Under the pieces are notes generated by a model. That model saw only the letters and a list, made by a program, of their open reading frames with translations, was not told the origin of the DNA and did no database searches. Positions 1-12,444 of a DNA stretch of 64,000 bases are shown in pieces (positions within the stretch are counted from its first letter, which is position 1; the number at the start of each line of letters is the position of its first letter). The translations under genes and the position numbers were made by a program. The stretch comes from Gavia stellata. Its lineage: Eukaryota > Chordata > Aves > Gaviiformes > Gaviidae. Where the stretch lies: NCBI RefSeq assembly GCF_030936135.1, contig NC_082595.1, forward strand, positions 109,818,334 to 109,882,333, written 5' to 3'.

Positions 1-290
1 CCTGTTTACTTATAACAGGCTCCCATGACCTGTGCCCTGAACTTAAACCTCCCCCTTTGCTCTCTTATCCACTCATCTCTTGGTTTTTGCATCGCTGGGT
101 GAAAGGGAAGGTCAGTCTGATGGTTAGCAAGCTCGCTTGGCCCTTAGGAAATGCATATGAATAGATCTGGAAAGGGCCTTGAGAGGTTGTTCAGATCATT
201 TCCCAGCCCTGTGGAAGGAGAAACTACACAGAAATCAGTGCTGGCAGCATCTATCTGATGGTCTCATCAAGTATCACACCTAGATCATGT
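1..290. other. Intergenic, nothing recognised
   Basis: No coding trace, repeat family or strong motif seen before the first CR1 copy. Confidence 0.6.
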
Positions 291-294
291 ACAT

Positions 295-626
295 CACGTT
301 GTACAATTACCTGAAAGGGGGTTGTGGTGAGGTGGGTGTTGGTCTCTTCTCCCAGGTGACAAGTGATACGACAAGAGGAAATAACCTCAAGTTGCGCCAG
401 GGGAGGTTCAGGCTGGATATTAGGAAAAATTTCTTTACGCAGAGTGGTGAAGCATTGGAACAGGCTGCCCAGGGAGGTGGTGGAATCACCATCACTGGAG
501 GTGTTCAAAAACATGTAGACATGGCACTTTGGGACATGGTTTACTGGGCATGGTGGTGTTGGGTTAATGGTTGGACTTGATGATCTTACAGGTCTTTTCC
601 AACTGTAGTGATTCTGTGATTCTGTG
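295..626 (+). mobile_element. CR1 LINE 3' end
   Basis: Plus-strand copy from the [20 protein letters not shown] peptide trace through [11 protein letters not shown] to the tail, ending in two ATTCTGTG units. Stops and a frameshift interrupt the coding trace. Same subfamily as the copies near 7.7, 14.3, 31.5 and 56.5 kb. Confidence 0.93.
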
Positions 627-629
627 TCC

Positions 630-3600
630 CATCTGCCCTGGGTTTTCTCTGCCACAGACTGAATGATCTCCTTTGTCCCCGCCTAGTCCCGTGGCTCTGC
701 ATGCCCCAGTGACCCTCCTCCATCCCTTAGCTTTGCCTTTTCACTCCAAGATGATGCCCACGACATAGAGAGGCTGGTAGCATGGTTCTTCATCTCCATC
801 CAGGTCCTGGTGGTGTCTTCTGGAAAATCCTCCTTCCTCCAAAAAGCCCATTTTTTTAGTCCACCACTCCCACATGCACATGTACGGGAGTTGTTTGGGT
901 CAGTGGGACTCATCCTGGCCAAACCTATGCCCACAGCCAAACAGGCGAGTGGGTGCAGAGCAGAAGTACAGCTCTGAGCCTGCCGGCAGCTTTATACTGG
1001 CTCCGGTACTGCCCTTCCCACGCAGCTGAAACTAAGTCAACTCTTTAATTATGCCAGGTTTCCCAAAAAAGGGACAATTTTCTAGGGAATGTGCTTAAAT
1101 ATATGTTTAATGTATATCTTGAAGCAAGCACTTTCAGCAAGGCAGGCTGCGTGGCAGGGACAGAGAGACCTCCCAGCACTGAGAGAGGGATCTCCAAGGG
1201 GATGGGACTGGGGCAGGGTGGGTCCTCGGTGGTGCTGGGGGAAAGGTGATCTGCCCCTTGCTCAGCCTACCCCATGCAAGGGGTATCAGGGACAGACATG
1301 GTTCAGGCCCTGCAGTAAACTATGCAAATACGCTATAAATAGATGCAGTTTCCTGCTGGAGCCTGTCTGTTGCTCTTTTTTAAGGGTCTCAGCCAGGTCT
1401 TGGTGCTGAAGTCCACATGAAGCCAAGGGGAGTGGAGGATGTGCTGTTGCAGAGAAGAGCGGTCCTCGCCACGCCAGTGCCCAGGCTGACCCCAGCACCA
1501 GCTTTTCTCTGAGGCAGAGCCCCTGTCACCGTGCTGTGGCCCGGGAAGTGGGCACCCAAGACAGACTTCCTGGGGTTGAAGACAACTCACCTCCTCCCTG
1601 CTGATGAGCCAGTTCCTTGCCATGCCTCCCTTTGACCTGCTACATCTCCCTGGGAGGTGAGTCCTGTTGAAGTGGCAAGTCCCTTGCAGCAGGATTAGAG
1701 ATTGGGAAAGGGTTTCTTGCCATTCAAGAAGAGAATTTCCTTAATCTCCATGCATTTTTTTAAAGTAGCCCAGATACATACCTGCCAGGGTGAGTTTGGG
1801 TAGTTTTATCCTACCTTGGAGCAAAGGTATGGGAATGGGAGTTCTCCTGCCAACACTTTGATCCTGTGGTCATTGCCAGGCTCGAAACAACGTTGGCAGC
1901 AATGGTACGAATCTCACTGTGAGCCCCTCCTGCTGCTGGCCTTAGCCATCTTCTCTGCCCCATGCATGAGGTTTTTGCAGGAAGGGATTGCAAGAAGGTC
2001 TGTGCCATACTCAGCTGTGGTCCTCACAGGCTCCAGGGCTGAAAGGGGAGGTTAGTGTCCTTGGACTCAGTCTCACAGTTCATATTGCAACCAAAACCAT
2101 CCTGCTTTCATTTACCTGCTGGGCTTTCCCACTGAGAACTTGCAGTGGGATTTCCACCAGCTGAAAAAGGGACATCTCAGGCTGGAAAGATCCTTTGGCC
2201 TTGAGCAGTCCCTGGCTGAGCTACTGCAGCAATCCCTTCCCATAAACCCAGCCATGAGCCGCACGTGTGAAATGGATTATTTAACAGCACCCTTACTTCT
2301 GGTTTGCATCTCACGGTGGGGGTCCCCTTGCCCTTCCTGCAGAGACTCGCATCTCCTGCCTGCCCAGCTGATGGCACCGGGCACTGGGTCAGTGGCACTC
2401 ACACGGAGGGCTCCCTCCATAGCTCAAAAGGCAGAGCAAAGCAGAGGAGAGCAGCAGGTCTGTCCTGCCTCCTGCTCTGCCTTTCTTTATAAGCAAAACA
2501 TCTCCAGCATAACTATGGAGCCCCTGAATTAGGGTTGTGGGAGCCAAGACTGTTTGCAGGTACCACTATTTGCTGCAGCTCCAACTGTCTGTTTTTCAGA
2601 AAGCAATACATCGAGTTAAACTTGAGACCTACTGCCTCTGACCTCAAAACCATAGGGAATTTGTGCTCCTGTTTTGATTGGGACATACAGTTTCAAGGAA
2701 TGAGCATTTAATGCACCCGGACCTCCTGGAAGTCACTGAAGCCATTTTTAGACTATGAATAGCTCTTAAAGCTGAACCCAGTCTGACACTGACCTGCTCT
2801 CTGCTGGTGGGAGAGCCCCTTTGCTGCCTATCTGTGCCTCTGACCCGTCATTTTCTATATCCAAGCACATATAAACACAGCCCTTTGTCCCCTTGAGATG
2901 AAGTCTGGCTTTCTTTTAGAAGCCAGGGCTCCGTGTTTTTCTCCCTCTGACCCACCAGCACTGTGGCTGAAGAGGCCCCAAAGGGTGACATGAAGAAGAT
3001 CCTTTGCCTTCTCCTGGCTCCTGGCACAGCCTCCACCCCGTACAAGCCGGGTTTAAAACCCCTCAGACCCTCAGACGGCCTGGGCTCTCCCCAGGACCCT
3101 TTCCCTGATGGACTGTAATGAGGGTGGCTGCTCTGTTAAACCACCATCTGAAGCTATCTTGGTCCTCCCTTGATGTTCCCCAATGTCCCCGGCCATCCCT
3201 TGCTCCCCTCCTCCCTCCCCAATCCACTCAAGCCAGAACAAAACCACAGAAAGAGAAAGAAAATGTGTTCCCAGCTCCAGCCCACGGGGAAAAGGTCTGG
3301 GGAGCTAATTATAGACTAATGCATCAGAGCCATCAATAATTCAGGAAACTCTGAAACTGAGCTGGAGATGAGATGCAGGACGGTGCTTGCTCAGCGACTG
3401 AAGCACCCAGGGTCAGAGCAGCCAAGACGTGGGTGAACACGTGAGATGCAGCTCTACCATCCATGCGTTTCAAGGGGCAGACACCAAATTCAGGCTCCCC
3501 ATCCTTTCTCCTGCTTCACCAACAAATGAAGATGGCAGGATCCTGCTTCTCTCAAGGCTTCAAGCCACCAGGCTCCAGCTTGCTGCTAGGCTCTCCCTCC

Positions 3601-5480
3601 CAAGAAAGACCCAAGTCTCATTTATCACCTCTTCCCACACTCAGCTCTGTGCTTTTCTCTACCCTGAGTAAGGTTTTGAGATTGCTGGAAGAGGATTTTA
3701 TTTGTAAGGTTGGGGTTAGGGTATCTGTACAGCGCTGTGCATTTTCTGGCACTGTAGAAGTGCTCCACTCTTACCGTCCTTGAGGTGCTGGGATGAGGTG
3801 GTCACACCTTTCTGAGCAGCCTTGAAATTTAGAGGGAGCAGGGAAAAGGAAAACTGGAAGGTAAAAGCCCGAAGCTGAAGTTAACACAACGGCACAGGGG
3901 GCATCTCTTGCTAAATTGGGGATTCAACTCATCCCTGGATGCATTTCTCATCAGCTGAGCTTCTGGAAGGACATGTGCCCACTCCATCACAGCTTCAGCA
4001 AAACACGAGCGATCGCATTCGCTAAGGTAGATGAAACCAAGCAATTTTGATGTCAGCACACCCTGAAAACATAGCCCAAGTGTCTTCTGCCCGTCTCATG
4101 CAGACACCAGATGTGCACACCTGGATAAGCTCTCAAGCACGCCCCGGTTAGTGCACACCTACGTCCAGCCCCACAGCTACACATGTGTACCAGTGCACAG
4201 AGAGGCTGGCCCCACGGACACACCACCATGTGCTGACACACACAAGTGTGCACCAACATGTTCAAATATGCAGGAAGTATTTAGGGGGCAGCTGAATTCA
4301 AGTTCCTAACACCGCAGAAGAGTGGCAAGGAGAAATCCCACCCGAAGCGCATAGCACCCGCAGCACTCAATGAAATTAAAATTGAGACCAAATCTCCAAC
4401 AGGCTTAAAACTGCTGTCCCACAGGGCACTGGTCCCTTGTGCTGACTACACCAGGATGTGTCTCCAAAAAATTAGGGCCCTGAAGGACCTGACTTGCTGG
4501 ACTTGCTCTGAGCATCCTCAAACGTGGCTGGGACCAGCTCCAAAGTGGGGGTGGCTGTGTAACTTGGGATGCCCCTATAGCAATGAACTGCCCTTCCCGG
4601 CAGCTCTCGCAGCTCTCAGCTGAGGCTCTGGCTCCCTCTCCTGACAACTGGTCCAAACATCCTCCCAAAAGCTGGTGGAGAAAGCACCAAGGTGGCTTAT
4701 CACCCATCAGGTCTGGGCCACAGGCATGAACAAAACCACTGAGGGGCTCAGGTGTCCCTCAAAATCCAGTTTTGGTGATGGATCACCCACAGAAACCTTT
4801 GAAGGAATAATCGGGTGCAATGTGCTTCAGCAAAGCTTCTTCCAGAAAACCATAATAATCATGCTGAACCAAACCAAAGCACCACGCCAAGCATGGTCAT
4901 GCCTATAGGATACACATCTTTCCCCCAGACCTACAGTGAGCTTCCCCCATGCTCATCTCTTTCAAGTGCATCGGGGTTTGCACATGGGAGAGCCCCTCTT
5001 GCTTCTCTAAGCCACGTTGGCTGGAGTTCTCTCCTGGGGTGGGTTTCACAGCCCCCTGACCCCATCAAAACCCACGCCGTGGCCCCTGTGGGCCAGGCCA
5101 CTGGAGCCCCATCCTTGGGACCTCCGCGTTGAGGAAGGTGAAACCAGGAGAGCAGCAGCAGGGAGAAGCCGGAGAAGGGAGCATCCCTGAGCCAAAGCCG
5201 GGGGACCAAGCGGGGAGGTACCCCTGAAGGAGGTTTAGGAGAGGGACAATGCTATCACAAGGATGAACATGTTTAAGCAGATATTAGTAGACCACAGGAG
5301 CAAGGACAGCTGCCTGGAAAGCAAGAAATTAACTTGCAAGGCTGTGCTTTGTTCCCTCTTGAGCAGGCTTGTTCCCCACGGGGGTGCCAGCAGCAGCACA
5401 GGGACTCGGCGTGGGGCTCAGCCCCCCAACCTCCTTCTCCTGGCCGTCCTCTGCCCCTGCTCCAGCTCCTCCACCGGGCT
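630..5480. other. Intergenic, no gene recognised
   Basis: GC about one half. Only short open frames without family resemblance. A CA/TG-rich degenerate stretch lies near 4080-4265. A homeodomain-like AT patch (CTAATTATAGACTAATGC) lies at 3304-3321. Confidence 0.5.
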
Positions 5481-5484
5481 CCCA

Positions 5485-5498
5485 CCAGTAGATGGCAA
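5485..5498 (+). promoter_or_regulatory. CTCF-like motif
   Basis: CCAGTAGATGGCAA matches 13 of 14 positions of the degenerate core CCASYAGRKGGCRS. A single motif is weak evidence of binding, but it could mark a domain border in the TDH-FAM167A interval. Confidence 0.35.
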
Positions 5499-5735
5499 GA
5501 CAAGCCCATATTTTGGGGTGAGAGCAGCCAGTAAGAGAGACCTGTGCCAGGGAGGGGCTTCTCTGGTGTCTAATATGGGGTTCAGCTCACCCTGGGGCAC
5601 CTCTCTCTTGCTCCTTCCAGCTGCCCCTGCCCAAAAATTTCTACAGACTTGCCATTTTTTTTTCTCTCTCGAGCTCTCAATGCAGCCTGGCTGAAATCAA
5701 TCATGGGATGTAATTATTGCTGGGAGATTGATGGG

Positions 5736-5764
5736 CAGACAGACAAGACAGACAGACAGACAAG
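5736..5764 (+). repeat. CAGA microsatellite
   Basis: About seven tandem CAGA units with one interruption (CAAGA). Confidence 0.85.
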
Positions 5765-6202
5765 CAGTCGGGCGTATAATGCTTCATTTCCTTAGGAAGT
5801 AGGCTAAAAAAATAACTGTGGCATTGGACCTTGGGGAGGAGCAAGGGGGAACGGTCAGATTTCATGTCCTTTAGAAAAATAACAGACAGAACAATGCTGG
5901 CCCTGTGCAAACACCCTTGCAGGTTCCATGGCTGTGTTCCCTGCCTGAATTCAGCATTCTTGGGAGAGGTTTGCTTCACACACATCCCCAGTTCCCATTT
6001 TTAATACCCTTGGGATTTATTCCAGGGACCACTTTCCACTCTCTCCATAAGTTTCCCATCCTGCCCTCCTGTTTTCGGGGCCATGTGGGTTTCTGAGGCA
6101 TCATGCATGGCTTAGGGGAGGAAATCTCCTCTCCCCAGGGCTGGGGACCACGCTGCTAACCTCTCCTGGCTGCTGGCACAGGCTCGGAGCAGCAGCGTGG
6201 CA

Positions 6203-6330
6203 CTCGCTATCCCCTAACCGTGCCTGGAATCACTCTGGGGGTTGCAAGAGCCACAGCGTGACCGGGGCTTCCAGAGTTATCACCGGGACCTTATCACCCC
6301 CGTTATCACATGGATCTTATCGGATACCCA
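6203..6330 (-). promoter_or_regulatory. GATA/CACCC motif cluster, candidate enhancer
   Basis: GATAA (seen as TTATC on the plus strand) occurs at 6277-6281, 6291-6295, 6303-6307 and 6317-6321, spaced 14, 12 and 14 bp. Further GATA cores lie at 6208-6211 (as TATC) and 6323-6326. A CACCC box (6295-6299) abuts the second site. Such mixed clusters are typical of haematopoietic or cardiac/endodermal enhancers; function is inferred. Confidence 0.45.
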
Positions 6331-6339
6331 AGTTTAACC

Positions 6340-7680
6340 TCGCCAACACATGGAAGAGATGCAGGGGAAGAAGAAAGTTTAAAACAAAATGCATCATGTT
6401 GCAGAGTAACTGCACTGCTCAGGTTATAGAGTAATGTTGGATTCACCCTGAAATGCTGATCCACAGCTGGACAGGGGAAAAAGAGAGGGAAAATGGTGAT
6501 AAAGTTTGCTTAAAAAAGTTGACGGGAAGGGGAGAGCTGGTTTCACATAAACATGATATCCCAGTTGTGCACAACTATTGGTTTCCCTTAAAAAAACAAA
6601 AAAATCCCCCCAAAACCAAACAAAGTCCAGTATTTGGGAAGTTTTGCATCATCAGCCCCTGCAATATACTATGCACAAGGCCTTCAAAATCCAGGGTGGA
6701 GAGAGGAGAGGATGTGGCAATGCAAAGCAGCTTTTTTGGCCTCGGCTCACTCTCTGAGGATGGAGAATCCCCGACTTCACCACTTCTCCAAAGTCACTCC
6801 TTGAGCAGTTTCTCTGGGGTCACAGAAGAAACCTGGGCCAGGTGTACCTCTGACACCAACCTTGACCATGGGAAAGCCCATTCCAAAGACTTCTCCTGCT
6901 CCAGCAGCGTTGCTTGCCCCACGCACACCCCAAACCAGGGCAATCGCTGCACACCCAAGTGTCTCCCACGCCCAGAGGAGCAGCAGTGCTCACCACCTCC
7001 GCTTTTGCTTCCCGGCCAAAGACAGCTCTAATTAATTAATGGCTTCTGGGGAGAGGGCAAGTCAAGCCTTAAATTAAACTTTCCACTTCAACAGGCATCT
7101 CAGCAGGGATGGAGACCCCTGCCCTGGCCGGACGACAAATAAAGCTGCGACAGGCTCCACGTGTCTTGGAAGAGGTGGAGACGCTGCTTTTTCTGGCATG
7201 GCAGGTGGCTGTGATGGAAAGGGATTTGGAAACTAGCATGCAAGCACTTCATGCCTTGAGCTCAGCAAATATCTAATCACCATCCTTGGAAAAAAAGCCA
7301 TCAAGAAGCAATGTCGTCCAGAGCAATGAGCAGAAGCTTATTGACAATAACTGCAAGGTGTTGGAAAAGCATCCAGGCTTTGAGTTTCCCAAGTGGAGCT
7401 GCCGGCAGCATCGCCGCCAGTGTGATTGGCACTCCTCTCACTACATTTTTATCACCGCATTCAAAAGTTTTAAATAGGGCTTTTCTTTCAAAAATCCTGC
7501 CTGGCCCTGAATCAAGAGGGAGTACTTTTAAGAAAAAGATACCTGAAAATTTTTACTTAGTAAACCCTGCATTTTGGTAAATAAAAAAGAACTTGGGGTT
7601 TTTTTATTATTTCAATTGCAATTTTTAAAGTAAATATATAACACCAGAAAATTGAAGAGAAAAAAGAGACAAGCGAACAT
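6340..7680. other. Intergenic, no gene recognised
   Basis: Contains an open frame of 192 codons (6453-7031, plus) without domain resemblance or codon pattern. It ends at a homeodomain-like TAATTAATTAATGG (7029-7042). Confidence 0.4.
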
Positions 7681-7682
7681 AA

Positions 7683-7919
7683 ATCACAGAATCACAGAAT
7701 CACTAAGGTTGGAAAAGACCTGTAAGATCATCAAGTCCAACCATCAACCCAACACCACCATGCCCACTAAACCATGTCCCACAATGCCACGTCCACACAT
7801 TCCTTGAACACCTCCAGTGATGGTGACTCCACCACCTCCCTGGGCAGCTTATTCCAGTGTGTCACCACTTTCTCAGTAAAGAAATTTTTCCTAATATCCA
7901 GCCTGAACCTCCCCTGGCG
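7683..7919 (-). mobile_element. CR1 LINE 3' end, minus strand
   Basis: Starts (on the plus strand) with the inverted terminal units CACAGAATCACAGAATCAC and runs to the [20 protein letters not shown] trace, where it is truncated. An AT-rich stretch (7585-7680) flanks the 3' end, a usual CR1 landing context. Confidence 0.93.
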
Positions 7920-9005
7920 AACGTAATAAACATTTTTTTTCCTTCCTTTGATGATGGAGAGTGCTGAGAGTGGGAAGAAATTTGGAAAAATCTTCCGAAC
8001 TAAAGCTGAATCCAGCTGTGTTGACCTGCAAGGGAGATGGGGTGGAGGGTACCACCAGTGCCCCAACTGCTGTCTGTGGTGGACCTGGGACACTGCGTGT
8101 GGTTAGTTTTTTGGGAAGGACATCTAGTAGAGGGCTCTGATCACCCCATACCACTGGTCACCCCAAGTCCCAGAAACCCCCTGAGAAGGTCTCAAATCCT
8201 CATGTTCCGTCTAGACAGAATTTCTAGGGAAATCCAAATGGCAGGGCAGCAGCTGAGAGCCAAATTTCATGTCCTTCTCCCACCTCTTTGCATTCCTCTC
8301 TGGGTTCCCCATTGCACAACCGTTTCAGCTGTGGCCAGCTCCAGGACTCCCCAGTGTCCAGGCTCCATGGGGCCTTCACACCTTCTCCACTTGGTCTCTT
8401 TAGGTGGTTCACTGAGTATTGAATGGTTAGAGGTACACAGGTGGGATGGAAGAAGACCCCTGTAGTGACAAGGAATGCCGAGACTGACTTTGGTTCCTGC
8501 GTTTCTGCCAAAGGAGGTGGCAGGTGAATGCACATCAGGGTCACATCTGAGACCCAAAAGGGACAGCTAAGGGAGATCCAGTGGTGGTGGGTCGCAGCCT
8601 CCAGCAAACAGCTTAGGGGCTGTGGTTCGGCGTCCCTCCTTCTCCTTGGGTTCCCAGCCCAATGACATCTTTTTCCTCCTGTGCACAGCGCAACTGCTCT
8701 TCCCCATCACAACCCCCTTCACCACGGTGGCGGTAGCTCTGTTACAATCTCTGGAGAGTGAAAACCCCTCCAAACTGCCCTGGACCCTTGCACAGACAAA
8801 CTGTCTGGACAGGGCCACGGTGTGTCCCCAGGGACCGAGATACAACCGTTCCCATGCAATGTGGACCTTGCTGGCCACACTCTCCCACCAGCTGAGGTCC
8901 TGTGGGGGTCCCCGAGGCACATACGTGTCTGGGGACATATGAGAAACATCCCCCCTCTCTCTCCCAAAGGCTCAGTGTTATCTTGGGCAAACATCCCGGC
9001 TGCTG

Positions 9006-9929
9006 TTGCCAGGTAGGGAGGCTGGAGGTGGAAAATCTGCTCCTGGCACTGATCCCGGGACACGCTGCCAACAAAGCAAATACCCACAGGCAGCCACAGG
9101 TCATCGGCAGCTCGAACATCTGCTCTATCGTCTACGGTGTGTCTCGAGTGAGACGCTTCTGCTCTTGTGCAATGGATGGGGCAGTTTTCCGACCCGGCAA
9201 GAAGACAGCAACGCTGAGGGTCAGCCGGATGAAGAAATAAAAGTTTTGCTGTTTTATAGGCAGCTGATGAGCCAGCAGAGAAAGCAGCTGAGCAAACCTC
9301 TGGCCAGTCTTCTGCTTGGTGTCATCACGAGGCTTTGCAAGTTGTCTGCCATTAATGGAAGAGGAGATATTCACGGACAAGTGCTGAAAGAGCTGTGGTG
9401 CCACGGTGCAAATCAAGGGCTGAATCTTAGCCATTGGGCGTGCGGCGCTGATGTCCACAGGGAAGTTTGGACATGCAATGCGGTGGAGCGATGGGGGACA
9501 CGTGAGTCCCTAGTGAGCACTGGGCTCCTGTTGCTCCTGGAAAGAGCTCAGATTTTGCTAGAGTCTACTTTATACCCACTGGATGCGAACCCCTCTGGTC
9601 CCTATCAGCACACTCGAGCAGTAACAGCTCCTCCGGGGAGGCTGCTGCATGGGCTGGTAGGAAAACCAGAAGATCAGCTGTCCTGGGCTTGGATGAGAAG
9701 GAATTGTACCTCATCGACTCCTTCTCCTCCTGCCCTCAGCACTGGTAAAGCTGGCTGTTACCAGACTGGGGATTGTTTTTGTTATGTATATCAGGTTTCG
9801 TACCGCCTTCAAGTGGGGAAGAGATTGCAGGAGGAATTGGGGTTATTCCCAGTTTCCAAAGCACGTTTGACTTCAACAGGGCCAGCTGTGACACCTATTG
9901 GGCCCTGGCACAACTTCAAATCTGCTTAA
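9006..9929 (+). other. Unexplained 307-codon open frame
   Basis: The longest open frame in the window outside repeats. The translation shows no known domain, signal peptide or transmembrane segment, and composition is mixed (rich in Gly, Ser, Leu, Arg). It lies in GC-richer DNA where stops are scarcer. It may be chance or an unrecognised exon; I do not call it a gene. Confidence 0.15.
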
Positions 9930-10289
9930 CCCACACATAACCATGTTAAAAAAACAAGTGGATGCAGGAGGAGAGATGACATAAAAAAGGAGTAATATGA
10001 AGAAAGGGAAATTGCTCATTTATTGACCTTTCCTCCCTTTGCATTCCCCAAAGGCAAGTGCTACGGGGAAGAGCGCGGTGGGACACGTGTGTCTGGCCAT
10101 GAGGGGGTTGGACTCAGGCAGAAGGAGGGGGTGTCTATTTGCAAGAGGAATATTTTTTATTTCATTATTAGATGCCCACAGCAATCAGCTGCAAGACACA
10201 AATCCACACCAAACCATTTCCCTAACGCTGGAGCACGATATACCACTTACTCTATGCAACAGCATCCTTGGGGTGATGTTTCTGTATAA

Positions 10290-10670
10290 CTAAAGACACA
10301 GACGCTCTGTGACGAGCTCCTATACGACACTCTACAGAAAATGTCATTTTAGCAGTTTATCACAATTTAGGAAATGGTGGCAAGCCGTATCTGAGCAATA
10401 GCAGTGTAATCCCTGTATTTACCAAAGGAATGTATGAATATTGCTGTGGCCATATACTGAAAAACTGTGAGTCCACTAAATTAAGTGAGATAATTAAAAT
10501 ATAAACAATGATTATCAATAAAATAGTAATAAACTATTAAATCCCTGCACTTTTTTTTAATTGATTACAGATTTTTGAGATCATACAGCTCATATTCATT
10601 TTCATAAGATTATTTTTTTATTGAAATTATAAGGGTTAGAAAGATAGGGATTCTTTATAAACCTCAGAGC
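10290..10670. other. AT-rich block in GC-richer flank
   Basis: Sharp drop in GC with motifs such as ATAATTAAAATATAAACAAT and AATTGATTACAGATTTTTGA. No coding trace or transposon tail seen. It resembles conserved noncoding elements in composition only. Confidence 0.3.
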
Positions 10671-11631
10671 CTCTCAGAATCACAAGGCTCCAGGAGGCAG
10701 GGCTTTAAAAATGCACCGAATCTCATTAATCTTGGTCTTCAGATGCAAAGAACTAGCAGCACCAGTTGAAGGGGAAGCAGATGGTCAGTGGATGAACTCT
10801 GGACTTTGCTTTCTCTCCTCTGACACGTTGCTTTCGCAACAGCTCTGCTGATGACGTGGCTTTACCCTGGCATTACGGAAAGGCTGGAGAGATTAAGGAC
10901 CTATTGCACCAGACAGGTAAGGAGAGATCATCCTTGCAGCAACGCTTATTTCTTGCCAAAAAAATGATTGGCTTGCTGGTGTCCTTGGAGCTGCATTCTG
11001 ACGTCCCCTGCCAAGAACCTCCTCTACTGAGGATTGGTCTAAAGGTCATCCCACCCATCCGGCAACACTATGTGACCTCACCGCAGGAGGGAAATTCCTG
11101 GAGCTGCATTTATCCTGCCGGGAGCATGGTCCCAGCCCTTTCCCCTGGACAAGGAAGAGGCTGTGGAGGCCCACAGGTCCGGGAACAAAGGCAGAGACAT
11201 GCTGAGCAACCAGCAGCAAGGTGGAGGACACATTTGTTGTGTTTAAGAGGGCCAGGGGACATATATTTTGGTTAGAGGAAGATATTCAAGAGCCTCCTCA
11301 TGCTTCTTCCCAAGCATGGCTGGATGGCCAAGTCCCAGGACCTTGGTGGAAAGGGTAGGCTGGAGAAGGCCAAGCCTGTTGATGTGGGGCCCTAAGGAGG
11401 GACACATCCTAATCCACCCTACTGCACCACATCCCCGTTCTCCTGCTTCTTGGTTCCCCATGCTGGACAGTGAGACACCCACATGAGAGACTGCATGACT
11501 AACCTGAGCAGAGCCTGGGCCCTCTCTGGCTGGCACAGTCTGGCTGTAGCCATATATCGAACTTGTTTGCACTCCAAAACAAGGCCACTGCATCAAAACT
11601 GCCCGCTGGCTATGGCTCTTGCTCTGGGCTA

Positions 11632-12440
11632 ATCATAGAATCACAGAATCACAGAATGGTTTGGGCTGGAAGGGACCTTTAAAGGTCACCTCGTCCAACC
11701 CCCCTGCAATGAGCAGGGACATCTTCAACCAGATCAGGTTGCTCAGAGCCCCGTCCAGCCTGACTTTGAATGTTTCCAGGGATGGGGCATCCACCACCTC
11801 TCTGGGCAACCTCTGCCAGAGTTTCACCACCTTCATGGTAAAAAATTTCTTCCTTGTATCTAGTCTAAATCTACCCCCTTTTAGTTTAAAACCATTACCC
11901 CTTGTCCTATTGCTACAGGCCCTACTAAAAAGTCTCTCTCATCTTTCTTACAAGCCCCTTTAGGTACTGAAAGGCTGCAAGAAGGTCTCCCCGGAGCCTT
12001 CTCTTCTCCAGGCTGAACAACCCCAACTCCCCCAGCCTGTCTTCACAGGAGAGGTGTTCCATCCCTCTGATCATCTTTGTGGCCTCCTCTGGACCCGCTC
12101 CAACAGGTCCATGTCCTTCCTGTGCTGAGGACCCCAGAGCTGGACACAGTACTGCAGAGGGGTCTCACCAGAGCAGAGTAGAGGGGCAGAACCCCCTCCT
12201 TCGTCTTGCTGGCCACTCTGCTTCTGATGCAGCCCAGGATACTGTTGGCTTTCTGGGCTGTGAACGCACATTGCTAGCACATATCGGGCTTTTCATCCAC
12301 CCATACCCCCAAGTCCTTCTCCGCAGGGCTGCTCTCCATCCCTTCATCCCCCAGTCTGTACTGATACCAGGGGTTGCCCTGACGCAGGTGCAGGACCTTG
12401 CACTTGGCCTTGTTGAGCCTCATGAGGTTCACATGGCGTT
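11632..12440 (-). mobile_element. CR1 LINE, longer minus-strand copy of a second subfamily
   Basis: About 810 bp. It begins with ATCATAGAATCACAGAATCA and the GGTTTGGGCTGGAAGGGACC tail, a different 3' end from the shorter copies, and runs to the CR1 segment reading AAGGCCAAGTGCAAGGTCCT on the minus strand. Several frame breaks are visible, so it is an inactive copy. Confidence 0.93.
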
Positions 12441-12444
12441 CCTG

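Noticed and set aside
251..655. Minus-strand 134-codon frame and similar antisense frames at each CR1
   Set aside because: Antisense shadows of CR1 3' ends; the same peptide recurs at each copy.
4080..4265. Possible CA minisatellite
   Set aside because: CA/TG rich but without a repeating unit or constant period.
6453..7031. 192-codon plus-strand open frame
   Set aside because: Contains Lys/Pro low-complexity and no family resemblance; no splice or promoter context supports it. I checked it as a possible FAM167A exon and it does not match.
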